Below, piece by piece: positions 1 to 6,972 of a stretch of DNA of 11,619 bases; position 1 is the first letter of the stretch, and each line of letters begins with the position of its first letter. The notes beneath the pieces were generated by a model. That model was not told the DNA's origin and searched no databases. It saw nothing but the letters and a program-made list of their open reading frames with translations. The position numbers and the translations under genes are program-made. Source of the stretch: Lachnospiraceae bacterium (GTDB lineage Bacteria; Bacillota; Clostridia; Lachnospirales; Lachnospiraceae); NCBI GenBank assembly GCA_021199395.1, contig JAJQIE010000218.1:1-11619 (forward strand), written 5' to 3'.

Positions 1-820
1 CTTCTGACTCCTGCGTCATTTCCCGCACAAACCCGGTAATACCCTCCGGCTCATAAAAAAGAATATCCTCTGCCGCCTCAGGTTCGCCCTTCGCGCAGCG
101 AACTTCCATGGGCGAACCGTCCTGCAGCCGAGCGCAGCGAGTGGACGTTTCCATTCCATCGCGGACGGCAGCATCCACACGTCTGTCTACAAAATGGATT
201 TTCAGCTCCGGATTCAGATAAGCGGTCTGATGCAGACGGCTTTTCAGCTCTGTAGCGGAGAACCAGGTTTTTTCAAAAATCTCCGGATCCGGCAGAAACT
301 GAATCCGCGTACCCGTCTCCTTTGTCTTTCCGATCACCGGCAGCAGGCCATTTTCCAGTTCAATGACAGGGATGCCCCGCTCATATCGATCGTGATGAAT
401 TTTTCCTCCGCGCATCACCTGTACATCGAGCCATGTCGATAATGCGTTGACGACAGAGGAGCCAACACCGTGAAGCCCGCCGCTGGTCTTATAAGCCGAA
501 CCGTCGAATTTTCCGCCCGCATGCAGCGTCGTAAAGACAAGACGCTCCGCCGACATTCCCTTTTCGTGCATACCGACCGGAATCCCGCGTCCGTTGTCCT
601 GCACGGTCGCAGAACCGTCCTTCTCCAGATAAACCTCAATCTGGCTGCAATACCCCGCAAGATGCTCATCTACAGAATTGTCTACGATCTCATAGATCAG
701 ATGATTGAGTCCCTTGCGCGATACGCTGCCGATATACATACCAGGGCGCTTGCGCACCGCTTCCAGTCCCTCCAGGACGGATATGCTGCTCGCGTCATAG
801 GTGTCATTGGTCTTCGCCAT
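1..820 (-). CDS. DNA gyrase / topoisomerase IV subunit B (GyrB/ParE family), 3' part cut by window edge
   Basis: This is the ATPase subunit of a type IIA DNA topoisomerase, which uses ATP to drive strand passage together with a GyrA/ParC partner. The 273 visible residues start at ATG 820, with an AAAGGAAG ribosome binding site about 11 bases upstream. GHKL ATPase motifs are present: EIVDNSVDE (44-52), DNGRGIP (75-81), and [14 protein letters not shown] (115-128), followed by the [11 protein letters not shown] segment (170-182). Residues 223-247 are an extra 25-residue insertion coded by a 75-bp repeat (positions 79-153). It sits between the FVDRR strand and the [11 protein letters not shown] motif, where ordinary GyrB has a short loop at the start of the transducer domain. 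The gene starts 25 bases after the acyltransferase-like gene and is probably in the same operon as topB. The [18 protein letters not shown] stretch recalls the second, ParE-like B subunit of Lachnospiraceae, but I cannot decide between gyrB and parE from this fragment. Confidence 0.93.
   Translation of the reverse strand, partial: MAKTNDTYDASSISVLEGLEAVRKRPGMYIGSVSRKGLNHLIYEIVDNSVDEHLAGYCSQIEVYLEKDGSATVQDNGRGIPVGMHEKGMSAERLVFTTLHAGGKFDGSAYKTSGGLHGVGSSVVNALSTWLDVQVMRGGKIHHDRYERGIPVIELENGLLPVIGKTKETGTRIQFLPDPEIFEKTWFSATELKSRLHQTAYLNPELKIHFVDRRVDAAVRDGMETSTRCARLQDGSPMEVRCAKGEPEAAEDILFYEPEGITGFVREMTQESE
79..153 (-). repeat. 75-bp palindromic in-frame repeat, copy inside gyrB/parE
   Basis: This 75-bp unit matches the tandem units at 11455-11604 without gaps; it has 67 of 75 identical bases compared with 11455-11529. 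It codes for residues 223-247 of the GyrB/ParE protein (pattern METxxRxARxQDGSxMEV followed by RCAKxEP). The outer stem is GGTTCGCCC (81-89) with GGGCGAACC (110-118). An inner hairpin TTCGC-gca-GCGAA (90-102) lies inside it. All six reading frames are open. Whether it is mobile is inference; its presence in an unrelated gene in the same frame is seen directly. Confidence 0.9.
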
Positions 821-845
821 TTTTGTATTGCTTCCTTTCTGCTTA

Positions 846-1511
846 TCAGTATTTCTCAACCACTTCACCGCGCTTTTTATAGACAGAGTTCGCCGGTACG
901 ACCTCCCGCACAGACGAGAGCGGATAGATATTCGAGCGCGGTCCGATGACTGTACCCGGATTCAGAACAGAACCGCATCCCACTTCCACTTCATCCCCAA
1001 GCATCGCGCCGAATTTTTTCAGTCCGGTTTCCATGCGCTGTGTGCCGTCCTTTACTACAACCGGCTTTTTGTCGGACTTTACGTTTGACGTAATAGAGCC
1101 TGCTCCCATATGCGCTTTATAGCCAAGAATCGAATCGCCGACATAATTGTAATGCGGCACCTGCACTTTATTAAAAAGTATTACATTTTTCAGCTCCGTC
1201 GAATTTCCCACAACAGCGCCCTCGCCGACAATCGCATTGCCGCGGATAAACGCGCAGTGGCGAATCTCCGCATTTTTCCCAATAATCGCCGGGCCGTGGA
1301 TAAAGGCGGTCGGCGCTACGGTCGCGCTTCTCGCGATCCAGACGTCCGCGCCGCGTTTTTCATATTCCTCCTCCGATAATGTATTGCCGAGCTCAATAAT
1401 AAACGCGCTGATCTTTGGCAGCACCTCCCAGGGATATTCCGCGCCCTCGAACAGATTCTTCGCAATCGTTTCATCCAGATTATAGAGATTCTTTATTTTA
1501 CAGGTTTCCAT
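846..1511 (-). CDS. Left-handed beta-helix (hexapeptide repeat) acyltransferase-like protein, related to GlmU C-terminal domain
   Basis: This 221-residue protein starts at ATG 1511 behind a perfect AGGAGG (1520-1525, 8-base spacing). Residues 1-56 form a helical N-terminal part, and residues 57-135 and 168-195 carry imperfect hexapeptide repeats with I/V/L at the turn positions (for example [20 protein letters not shown] and [20 protein letters not shown]). These build a left-handed beta-helix. Clostridial proteins of this kind are often labelled UDP-N-acetylglucosamine pyrophosphorylase, but the nucleotidyltransferase domain and its N-terminal GXGTRM-type motif are absent, so that reaction is not supported. 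An acyl- or acetyltransferase on a sugar nucleotide is plausible, and the substrate is unknown. The gene lies 19 bases after topB and 25 bases before gyrB/parE, so co-transcription is likely. Confidence 0.8.
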   Translation of the reverse strand: METCKIKNLYNLDETIAKNLFEGAEYPWEVLPKISAFIIELGNTLSEEEYEKRGADVWIARSATVAPTAFIHGPAIIGKNAEIRHCAFIRGNAIVGEGAVVGNSTELKNVILFNKVQVPHYNYVGDSILGYKAHMGAGSITSNVKSDKKPVVVKDGTQRMETGLKKFGAMLGDEVEVGCGSVLNPGTVIGPRSNIYPLSSVREVVPANSVYKKRGEVVEKY

Positions 1512-1530
1512 AATTCATTCCTCCTGATTG

Positions 1531-3711
1531 TCAAAATTTATGCGCCTTCCCTTTTTTATAATATTTTGCAGCCTCATCAAACAGCGGACGCATCGAAAGC
1601 GAATTATTAATCGAAAGAACCGCGTCTGTGCGCGACCGGATAAAATCCTCCAGCTTCCCCATATATTCATCGCTCGTGATCGTTCCCTCCGCCACATAGG
1701 TAAGGCCTTTTTCCCAGCTGGCGGTGAGCTCCGGGTTCAACAGGGAGCGAATGGAATAATACACCACATCGTGAATCATCTCTCCCTGGAGAGTCGGCGT
1801 CAGGATCTGCGTCTTTTTATTCAGTGCAATATAGTCATTGGAAACCAGCTTTTTCAGGATTTCGGCGCGTGTAGCGCTCGTGCCGATCCCGCTTCCCTTT
1901 ATCTGGGCGCGCAGCTCCTCATCCTCAATCAGCTGGCCGGCGTTTTCCATTGCCAGAATCATCGAACCGGAATTATAGCGTTTGGGCGGTGAAGTCTCGC
2001 CCTCCCGGATTCCAAGGGAACGGACGGACAGCTGCATTCCCCTGCGCAGTCCCTTCAGAGCATCAAGCAGATCCGTGCCATATTCCGATTCCGTGTTTTC
2101 TGATATACCGCCATTTTTATTTTCATTTTCTGCCGCACTATATGAAGCGTCCTCGCTCTCGCCACCCGAAAGCAGAGCAGGGCGGTTTTGCTGCTCGGAT
2201 TTCTTTCTTCGGTCGTTTGGGTTGCCCGCCACTTTAAAGTAGCCCTCAGACAGCAGCACCTTAAAGGAATAGAAAAACCGCTCTTTTTCCATAACCGTCA
2301 CCATGCTGACCCGCTGAAATTCGGCAGCAGGATAAAAAATACTCAAAAATCTTCGCACAATAGCGGCGTACACGCCGTAGCCATGTCCCTTCAGAGAACC
2401 CAGAGCGCCTAAGCCCTGTCCGGTCGGAATAATCGCATAGTGATCGGTAATCTGCTTATCATTGACATATCTCGTCCGGGCGATTGTCTTATATGAGCCG
2501 CCGGAGAGGATTTCCTCCGCATATTCCGCGGCGGGAGGAAATTTTTTCAGACCAGAGATGTTTTTAGAAATTTCTTTTGCGACCGCTGTGGAAAGCACCC
2601 TGGCGTCCGTTCGCGGGTAGGTGACAAGCTTTTTCTCATATAATTCCTGAACAATCCTGAGCGTCTCATCCGGGCTGATTTTGAACATACGCGAGCATTC
2701 ATTCTGTAATTCAGCCAGATTGTAAAGCAGCGGCGGATTCTTTTTTTCTTTCTTTTTTTCAATAGAATCTATCCGCGCCGTCTCGCCGCCCGAAGCCGGA
2801 AGCATATTATCCGGCAGGGAAGCCTGTCCGGGAGCTGTCTTATGATTTTGCCCGATAAGCCCCGCGCTTAGCGGCATCAGTCTGAAAATCAGCGCTACGG
2901 CGTCCTTTTTATCGCGAAATCCATTCTCCTTATATAGCTTGGGCGAGAGATACAGGTCTGAGCCTTCCACCGCGCGAAATTCGCCCTCCAGCAAATGCCC
3001 CTGAAGGTCAATGCCCTGCACGACCCGGTAAAACGGGGTCTTTACGAACTGGCGGATTTCACGCTCACGCCGCACGACCATGCCCAGCACGCAGGTCATC
3101 ACGCGTCCAACCGATATGACCGCATATTTTTTCCCAAGATAATTTGAGATCGCATTGCCATATTTCAGGGTCAGGAGACGCGAGAAATTAATTCCCATCA
3201 GGTAGTCTTCCTTCGCGCGAAGATAGGCGGCGGAGGCCAGATTGTCATACTCCGAAAGATCCTTCGCATCCTCGATCCCCCTGTGGATTTCCTCCTCAGT
3301 CTGGGAATCAATCCAGACGCGTAAGCGCTTCTTGCCATGTACCTTCGCTTCCTGTTCAACCAGCCGATAGATATATTCTCCTTCCCGTCCGGAATCCGTG
3401 CATACATAAATCGTATCCGTATCCCTGCGGTTCAGAAGGCCGCTTACAACTGTAAACTGTTTTTTCACAGAGGGAATTACTTCGTACAAAAACTGCTCCG
3501 GAAGAAACGGCAGGGTATCCAGGCTCCACTTCTTATATTTGGGGTCATATACCTCCGGATAGCTCATAGTCACAAGGTGTCCGACGCACCAGGTCACCAC
3601 ATAGGAATCCGATTCCAGATAGCCGTCGCCGCGTCTCATGTTTTCTTTTAATGCCTTTGCAAATTCCTGCGCCACGCTCGGTTTCTCCGCAATGAACAGT
3701 GATTTTGCCAT
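1531..3711 (-). CDS. topB: DNA topoisomerase III (type IA)
   Basis: This type IA topoisomerase relaxes and decatenates DNA through a covalent 5'-phosphotyrosine. The 726-residue protein starts at ATG 3711 behind GAGGAGGG (3717-3724). The Toprim domain shows IAEKPSVA (7-14) and the acidic DSGREGE (106-112). The catalytic tyrosine is Y365 in LVTYPRTDARVL, and ITDHYAIIPT (421-430) and GSGIGTSATRAEIL (607-620) are conserved core motifs. SVGRVMTCVL (200-209) replaces the usual SVGRVQTPTL. Two segments look inserted compared with standard topoisomerase III: about 283-323 (Lys/Glu-rich at the end) and 496-546 (Asn/Ser/Glu-rich, probably disordered). There is no C-terminal zinc-finger cluster. The gene leads a probable three-gene operon from the promoter at 3777-3805. 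Confidence 0.95.
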   Translation of the reverse strand: MAKSLFIAEKPSVAQEFAKALKENMRRGDGYLESDSYVVTWCVGHLVTMSYPEVYDPKYKKWSLDTLPFLPEQFLYEVIPSVKKQFTVVSGLLNRRDTDTIYVCTDSGREGEYIYRLVEQEAKVHGKKRLRVWIDSQTEEEIHRGIEDAKDLSEYDNLASAAYLRAKEDYLMGINFSRLLTLKYGNAISNYLGKKYAVISVGRVMTCVLGMVVRREREIRQFVKTPFYRVVQGIDLQGHLLEGEFRAVEGSDLYLSPKLYKENGFRDKKDAVALIFRLMPLSAGLIGQNHKTAPGQASLPDNMLPASGGETARIDSIEKKKEKKNPPLLYNLAELQNECSRMFKISPDETLRIVQELYEKKLVTYPRTDARVLSTAVAKEISKNISGLKKFPPAAEYAEEILSGGSYKTIARTRYVNDKQITDHYAIIPTGQGLGALGSLKGHGYGVYAAIVRRFLSIFYPAAEFQRVSMVTVMEKERFFYSFKVLLSEGYFKVAGNPNDRRKKSEQQNRPALLSGGESEDASYSAAENENKNGGISENTESEYGTDLLDALKGLRRGMQLSVRSLGIREGETSPPKRYNSGSMILAMENAGQLIEDEELRAQIKGSGIGTSATRAEILKKLVSNDYIALNKKTQILTPTLQGEMIHDVVYYSIRSLLNPELTASWEKGLTYVAEGTITSDEYMGKLEDFIRSRTDAVLSINNSLSMRPLFDEAAKYYKKGKAHKF

Positions 3712-3741
3712 TCATACCCTCCTCTTTATAATTGCAGCATA

Positions 3742-3782
3742 TATAATGAAGCCGCCGCAAAATACACGACAGCTTCATTATA
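3742..3782. repeat. 11-bp inverted repeat overlapping the topB promoter
   Basis: TATAATGAAGC (3742-3752) and GCTTCATTATA (3772-3782) are perfect inverted copies separated by 19 bases. The right arm contains the -10 box of the topB promoter on the minus strand, and the left arm lies in the leader. It could be a protein-binding operator. It is followed by a T-rich run on the plus strand, but no plus-strand gene precedes it, so a plus-strand terminator is less likely. Confidence 0.6.
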
Positions 3783-3805
3783 GTTTTTTCTTTTCTTTTT
3801 TGCAA
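3777..3805 (-). promoter_or_regulatory. Sigma-A type promoter of topB operon
   Basis: On the minus strand, TTGCAA (3800-3805) is separated by exactly 17 bases, nearly all A/G, from a perfect TATAAT (3777-3782). The predicted start of transcription is near 3770, about 60 bases before the topB start codon. Confidence 0.8.
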
Positions 3806-3815
3806 TCGTATTTTT

Positions 3816-3844
3816 CACCCCGGCCAAACTGTTTGGCCTCGGTG
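3816..3844 (-). other. Hairpin between rnpB 3' end and topB promoter
   Basis: GGCCAAAC (3822-3829), one base, then GTTTGGCC (3831-3838) form a perfect 8-bp stem. It is extended by CACC (3816-3819) with GGTG (3841-3844) beyond a two-by-two mismatch. It lies 28 bases after the mature rnpB 3' end and could end or stabilise that transcript, but there is no T-run after it on the minus strand, so it is not a standard intrinsic terminator. A protein-binding palindrome upstream of topB is the alternative. Confidence 0.5.
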
Positions 3845-3871
3845 TAACCTGCAACAATTTATTTCAAATGT

Positions 3872-4404
3872 AAGTGGGACGATAAGCCGGGTTATGTCGT
3901 GAGTGATCATCTATCTGGACCTGTCGTTGCCGACAGGCTCTAGCGACCTACCTGAAGCTGGCGGGCAGCCTGATGGTTCTCTTTCGCTTCTATGCGGTCT
4001 TGCTTCGGATGGGGTTTACATATGCCGCTTCTGTTACCAGATCTGTCACGCTCCCGAAGAGCACTGACATAAAACACGCCTTCACGTGTTCTTTAAGCGC
4101 GGTAGTCTCTTACACTGCCCTTCCACCCTTACCGTTCCAAAAGCTGCTTCGCCACTCATGCGTATTCCGCATCGAGTCTGCAAAGCGTTCTCCCGGACCG
4201 GCGGTACATTTCTGTTGCACTATCCCTGGAGTCGCCTCCGCCGGACGTTATCCGGCATCCCTGCCCTGTGAAGCCCGGACTTTCCTCGACTGGTATCTTT
4301 CGATGGGTTCACCCTTCCCGCAACGACGGGACATTTCTATCGATACGCCCTCCACGCAGCGAGCTATACAGCGAACAGGCCAGCCGCGACCACTTGTCCC
4401 GCTT
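3872..4404 (-). ncRNA. rnpB: RNase P RNA, class A
   Basis: This is the catalytic RNA of RNase P, which removes 5' leaders from pre-tRNA. On the minus strand the conserved regions appear in order: GAGGAAAGTCCGGGC (4273-4287), AGTGCAACAGAAA (4209-4221), GGTAAGGGTGGAAGGGCAG (4115-4133) and ACCCGGCTTATCG near 3880-3894. The ends pair as helix P1: AAGCGGGAC (4396-4404) with GTCCCACTT (3872-3880), with one mismatch. Ends were set by P1 and by the promoter, so they are uncertain by a few bases. At about 533 nt it is far longer than E. coli rnpB (377 nt). The extra length lies 5' of the first conserved block (P3 region), in P12, and after the third conserved block. The L15 loop (about 3961-3985) reads CAGGCTGCC, so the usual GGU that pairs with the tRNA CCA end is not obvious. 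Confidence 0.95.
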
Positions 4405-4413
4405 ACGCGGCGT

Positions 4414-4442
4414 ATTTTATCACAAACCCGCTTTTTTGTAAA
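4414..4442 (-). promoter_or_regulatory. Promoter of rnpB
   Basis: On the minus strand, TTTACA (4437-4442) and TAAAAT (4414-4419) are 17 bases apart. The predicted start near 4407 falls within a few bases of the P1 helix of rnpB, which fixes the 5' end of the RNA. Confidence 0.8.
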
Positions 4443-4456
4443 TCATTTAATTTCCC

Positions 4457-4488
4457 AAAAAGGCGGCAGAGATGGATCCCCGCCGCCT
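4457..4488 (-). terminator. Intrinsic terminator of the sugar-uptake/GH3 operon
   Basis: On the minus strand, AGGCGGC (4482-4488) and GCCGCCT (4461-4467) form a 7-bp GC-rich stem with a 14-base loop, followed by a T-run (complement of 4457-4461). It lies 29 bases after the GH3 stop codon and just upstream of the rnpB promoter. Confidence 0.85.
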
Positions 4489-4517
4489 GATCGCGTTTTT
4501 TCTGATTACTTCCAGAT

Positions 4518-6923
4518 TCAGGGAATGATTTCGCCCTCCGTGTAGAATCCCCTTGTCCTCTGATCCGTTTCTTTGGTTTCCCTGACATAAAATTCCCCGG
4601 TCAGGCGAATATCCTGACTGGAAGCTCCTACCAGAACACAGTATTTCCCTTTCTCAACCACCCATTTCATATTCTCATCAAGGAATGACGCCTGAGATGC
4701 TTTCATACAAAAGCGAATTGTTTTTCTCTCGCCTTTGCGCAAAGGCACGCGGCAAAAGCCCGCAAGCTCACGCTCCGGTCTTACCATGCTTGCCGTCTCA
4801 TCGCTGAGATAAAACTGAACCACCTCATCGCCGTCATATTCACCTGTGTTCTCCACATCGACCGTAAAAGCGATCTCGTCCTCACTCCCGATCTCCGTGT
4901 TCTTGATCTGAAGGTTCGAATAAGTAAATTCCGTATAGGATAATCCATGCCCAAAATAGTAGAGCGGGAATGCGGTGTCATTTATGTATCCGTTTGGGTT
5001 CCGTATCATTCCAGTATGTCCAGCGCCCACGTATCCGCTGCCACGCGGAAGGGAATAGTAAACAGGAAGCTGCCCCACGTTTCTGGCCGCGGTCACAGGC
5101 AGACGCCCGGACGGGCTGTACGCACCGAAGAGCAGCTCGCAAAGAGCCTTCCCGCCCTGCTCTCCGGGCTGCCAGACCTCAAGTATCGCGTCGAAGTGTG
5201 ACGCTACATACTCATTTGAGAGCGGACGCCCGTCAAAATGCAGTACAACTGTCTTTTTCCCAAGCGCATAGATTTTTCTCGCAAATTCCTCCTGTCTCCC
5301 CGGAAGTCCGATATTGGTTGAATCAACACCCTCCCCGACAGTAGAGGTTACGCCCCAGCCGTTTTTGCCGCCAAGGGTAAGCAATACAAGATCCGCTTCA
5401 GCGGCACAGTCCAGAGCCGTCTCCATTTCACCCAGATCGCTTCCGGCACAATTGATCCCCCTTGCGCAGCGAACCTGCGCATCAGGAAGATATTCCTTCA
5501 CAGACTGGTACAGGCTCTTTGTATCGGGAAATTCCCTGCGGATCCTTTTCTCGATCCTCGGAGAACAGTCCCGCACCCTGCCCGGACAGCTTTGCTCGAT
5601 ATCATACACGATCAGTCCAGGCTCTTCAAAAATCTGACCGTCTTCTTCTCTGGTCATTGTCATATCAATAACCGCGGGATAGGAAAATGTTCCAAAATAG
5701 CTTCTGACACTGTCCGCGTGAGGTCCAACGACAGCAATACGAAGACCTTTTTCACGCTTCAGCGGCAATGTATGATTCTGATTTTTCAGCAGAATCACGC
5801 TTTCCCTGGCGAGCTTCTCATTGATAAGCTTTACCTCCGGAGCCTCGACAGACGCACGGAAAAGCTCCCTGTCCGGATACGGATTTTCAAACAGCCCCAG
5901 ACGGAATTTCAGTGTCAGAACCCTTTTTACCGCGGCATCTACCGCTTCCATCGTAAGCCGTCCTTCCTCGATTTCCCTTTTCAGCTCATAGGTATAGCCC
6001 TTGGGACGCGGGTATTCTACATCAAGTCCGGCCTTCAGTGCACGGACGCCTGCCTCCGTGAAGGTGTCCGCTACATGAAACGGATCAACCAGCCGGTCCA
6101 CCGCAATATAGTCAGACACAGCAATTCCTTCAAAGCCGAGCTCGCCCCTCAGTATTGTTGTCAGAAGCTTATGGGACCCGGAAACCGGCTCTCCGTTCAG
6201 AGAACAGTAGGAGGTCATCACGCCCGGAAGCCCACATTCTGTGATTGCCGCCTGAAAAGGCTTACAGTGTGTTTCCAGCAGGCTTCTCTCAGGGATCGGA
6301 TTACCGCCCATGTTCAGGCCGCCATCCGTAACACCATGCCCGACAAAGTGTTTTGCCGTAGCCGCTACGCCCTGGCTCAGGTCGTCAGACTGCAGCCCCG
6401 CTATAAATGAGCATCCGATAGCCGATGCGAGCGCGGGATCCTCGCCGTAGGTTTCCGTCACTCTCCCCCACCGCGGATCACGGGAAATATCCAGCACCGG
6501 TGAGAGCGCCTGGCGGAATCCGACAGCAAACATCTGCTGCCGGATCACGTCTCCCATTTCCCGTACAAGAGTATCATCAAAAGTTGATGCCTGACCGATC
6601 GCGCTCGGAAATACAGTCGCACCTGTGAACTGTCCTCCCGCTGACGCTTCGCAATGAATCAGCGCCGGTATACCAAGCTCCGTCTCTTCTGTCAAAAACT
6701 TCTGCAGCCGGTATACATATTCCATAATCGGTTCTACACTGTCTGCCACAGTGAAAGCGCCCACATGTCCGATCCCCTGCGGCACATATTCCTTAAAATC
6801 AGGAATATCCTCTGAAATCGTCACCAGACAGGTGATCTGGTCAATCTTTTGTTCAAAGCTCATGCGGGACATTAAATCTTCAACGCGCTCCTCAATCGGC
6901 CGCGATGCATCTTTATATATCAT
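4518..6923 (-). CDS. Glycoside hydrolase family 3 beta-glycosidase (beta-glucosidase/beta-xylosidase type)
   Basis: This 801-residue GH3 enzyme releases a terminal beta-linked sugar with a retaining mechanism. The start is ATG 6923, with AAGGGG (6931-6936) 7 bases upstream; the frame stays open 25 codons further but without a ribosome binding site. The N-terminal TIM-barrel domain has LSPVLDISRDPRWGRVTE (140-157), the substrate-binding KHFVGHG (191-197) and the nucleophile D271 in GIAVSDYIAV. The C-terminal part has the alpha/beta sandwich (LARESVILLKN) and a fibronectin-III-like domain (VVQFYLSDE onward). No signal peptide is visible, so it should act in the cytoplasm on sugar imported by the adjacent ABC system. 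It is the last gene of the operon, 49 bases after the binding-protein gene. Sequence alone does not settle glucose versus xylose specificity. Confidence 0.93.
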   Translation of the reverse strand: MIYKDASRPIEERVEDLMSRMSFEQKIDQITCLVTISEDIPDFKEYVPQGIGHVGAFTVADSVEPIMEYVYRLQKFLTEETELGIPALIHCEASAGGQFTGATVFPSAIGQASTFDDTLVREMGDVIRQQMFAVGFRQALSPVLDISRDPRWGRVTETYGEDPALASAIGCSFIAGLQSDDLSQGVAATAKHFVGHGVTDGGLNMGGNPIPERSLLETHCKPFQAAITECGLPGVMTSYCSLNGEPVSGSHKLLTTILRGELGFEGIAVSDYIAVDRLVDPFHVADTFTEAGVRALKAGLDVEYPRPKGYTYELKREIEEGRLTMEAVDAAVKRVLTLKFRLGLFENPYPDRELFRASVEAPEVKLINEKLARESVILLKNQNHTLPLKREKGLRIAVVGPHADSVRSYFGTFSYPAVIDMTMTREEDGQIFEEPGLIVYDIEQSCPGRVRDCSPRIEKRIRREFPDTKSLYQSVKEYLPDAQVRCARGINCAGSDLGEMETALDCAAEADLVLLTLGGKNGWGVTSTVGEGVDSTNIGLPGRQEEFARKIYALGKKTVVLHFDGRPLSNEYVASHFDAILEVWQPGEQGGKALCELLFGAYSPSGRLPVTAARNVGQLPVYYSLPRGSGYVGAGHTGMIRNPNGYINDTAFPLYYFGHGLSYTEFTYSNLQIKNTEIGSEDEIAFTVDVENTGEYDGDEVVQFYLSDETASMVRPERELAGFCRVPLRKGERKTIRFCMKASQASFLDENMKWVVEKGKYCVLVGASSQDIRLTGEFYVRETKETDQRTRGFYTEGEIIP

Positions 6924-6972
6924 AGCGCTGCCCCTTTTTACAATTTTGATGTACTGCTTCTGTCTCTTTGAA

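Noticed and set aside
3210..3222. Perfect palindrome CTTCGCGCGAAG in topB resembling the repeat's inner hairpin
   Set aside because: It codes for the LRAKED part of a conserved topoisomerase III segment, with no repeat sequence on either side.
3973..4545. Plus-strand open frame of 190 codons
   Set aside because: It runs antisense through the RNase P RNA, whose conserved blocks explain the sequence.
5463..5480. A 13-base match (GCGCAGCGAACCT) to the 75-bp repeat inside the GH3 gene, giving VRCA in the same frame
   Set aside because: The surrounding VRCARGIN segment fits the ordinary GH3 family pattern at that place, the outer stem of the repeat is absent, and no length is added, so it is best seen as chance similarity.
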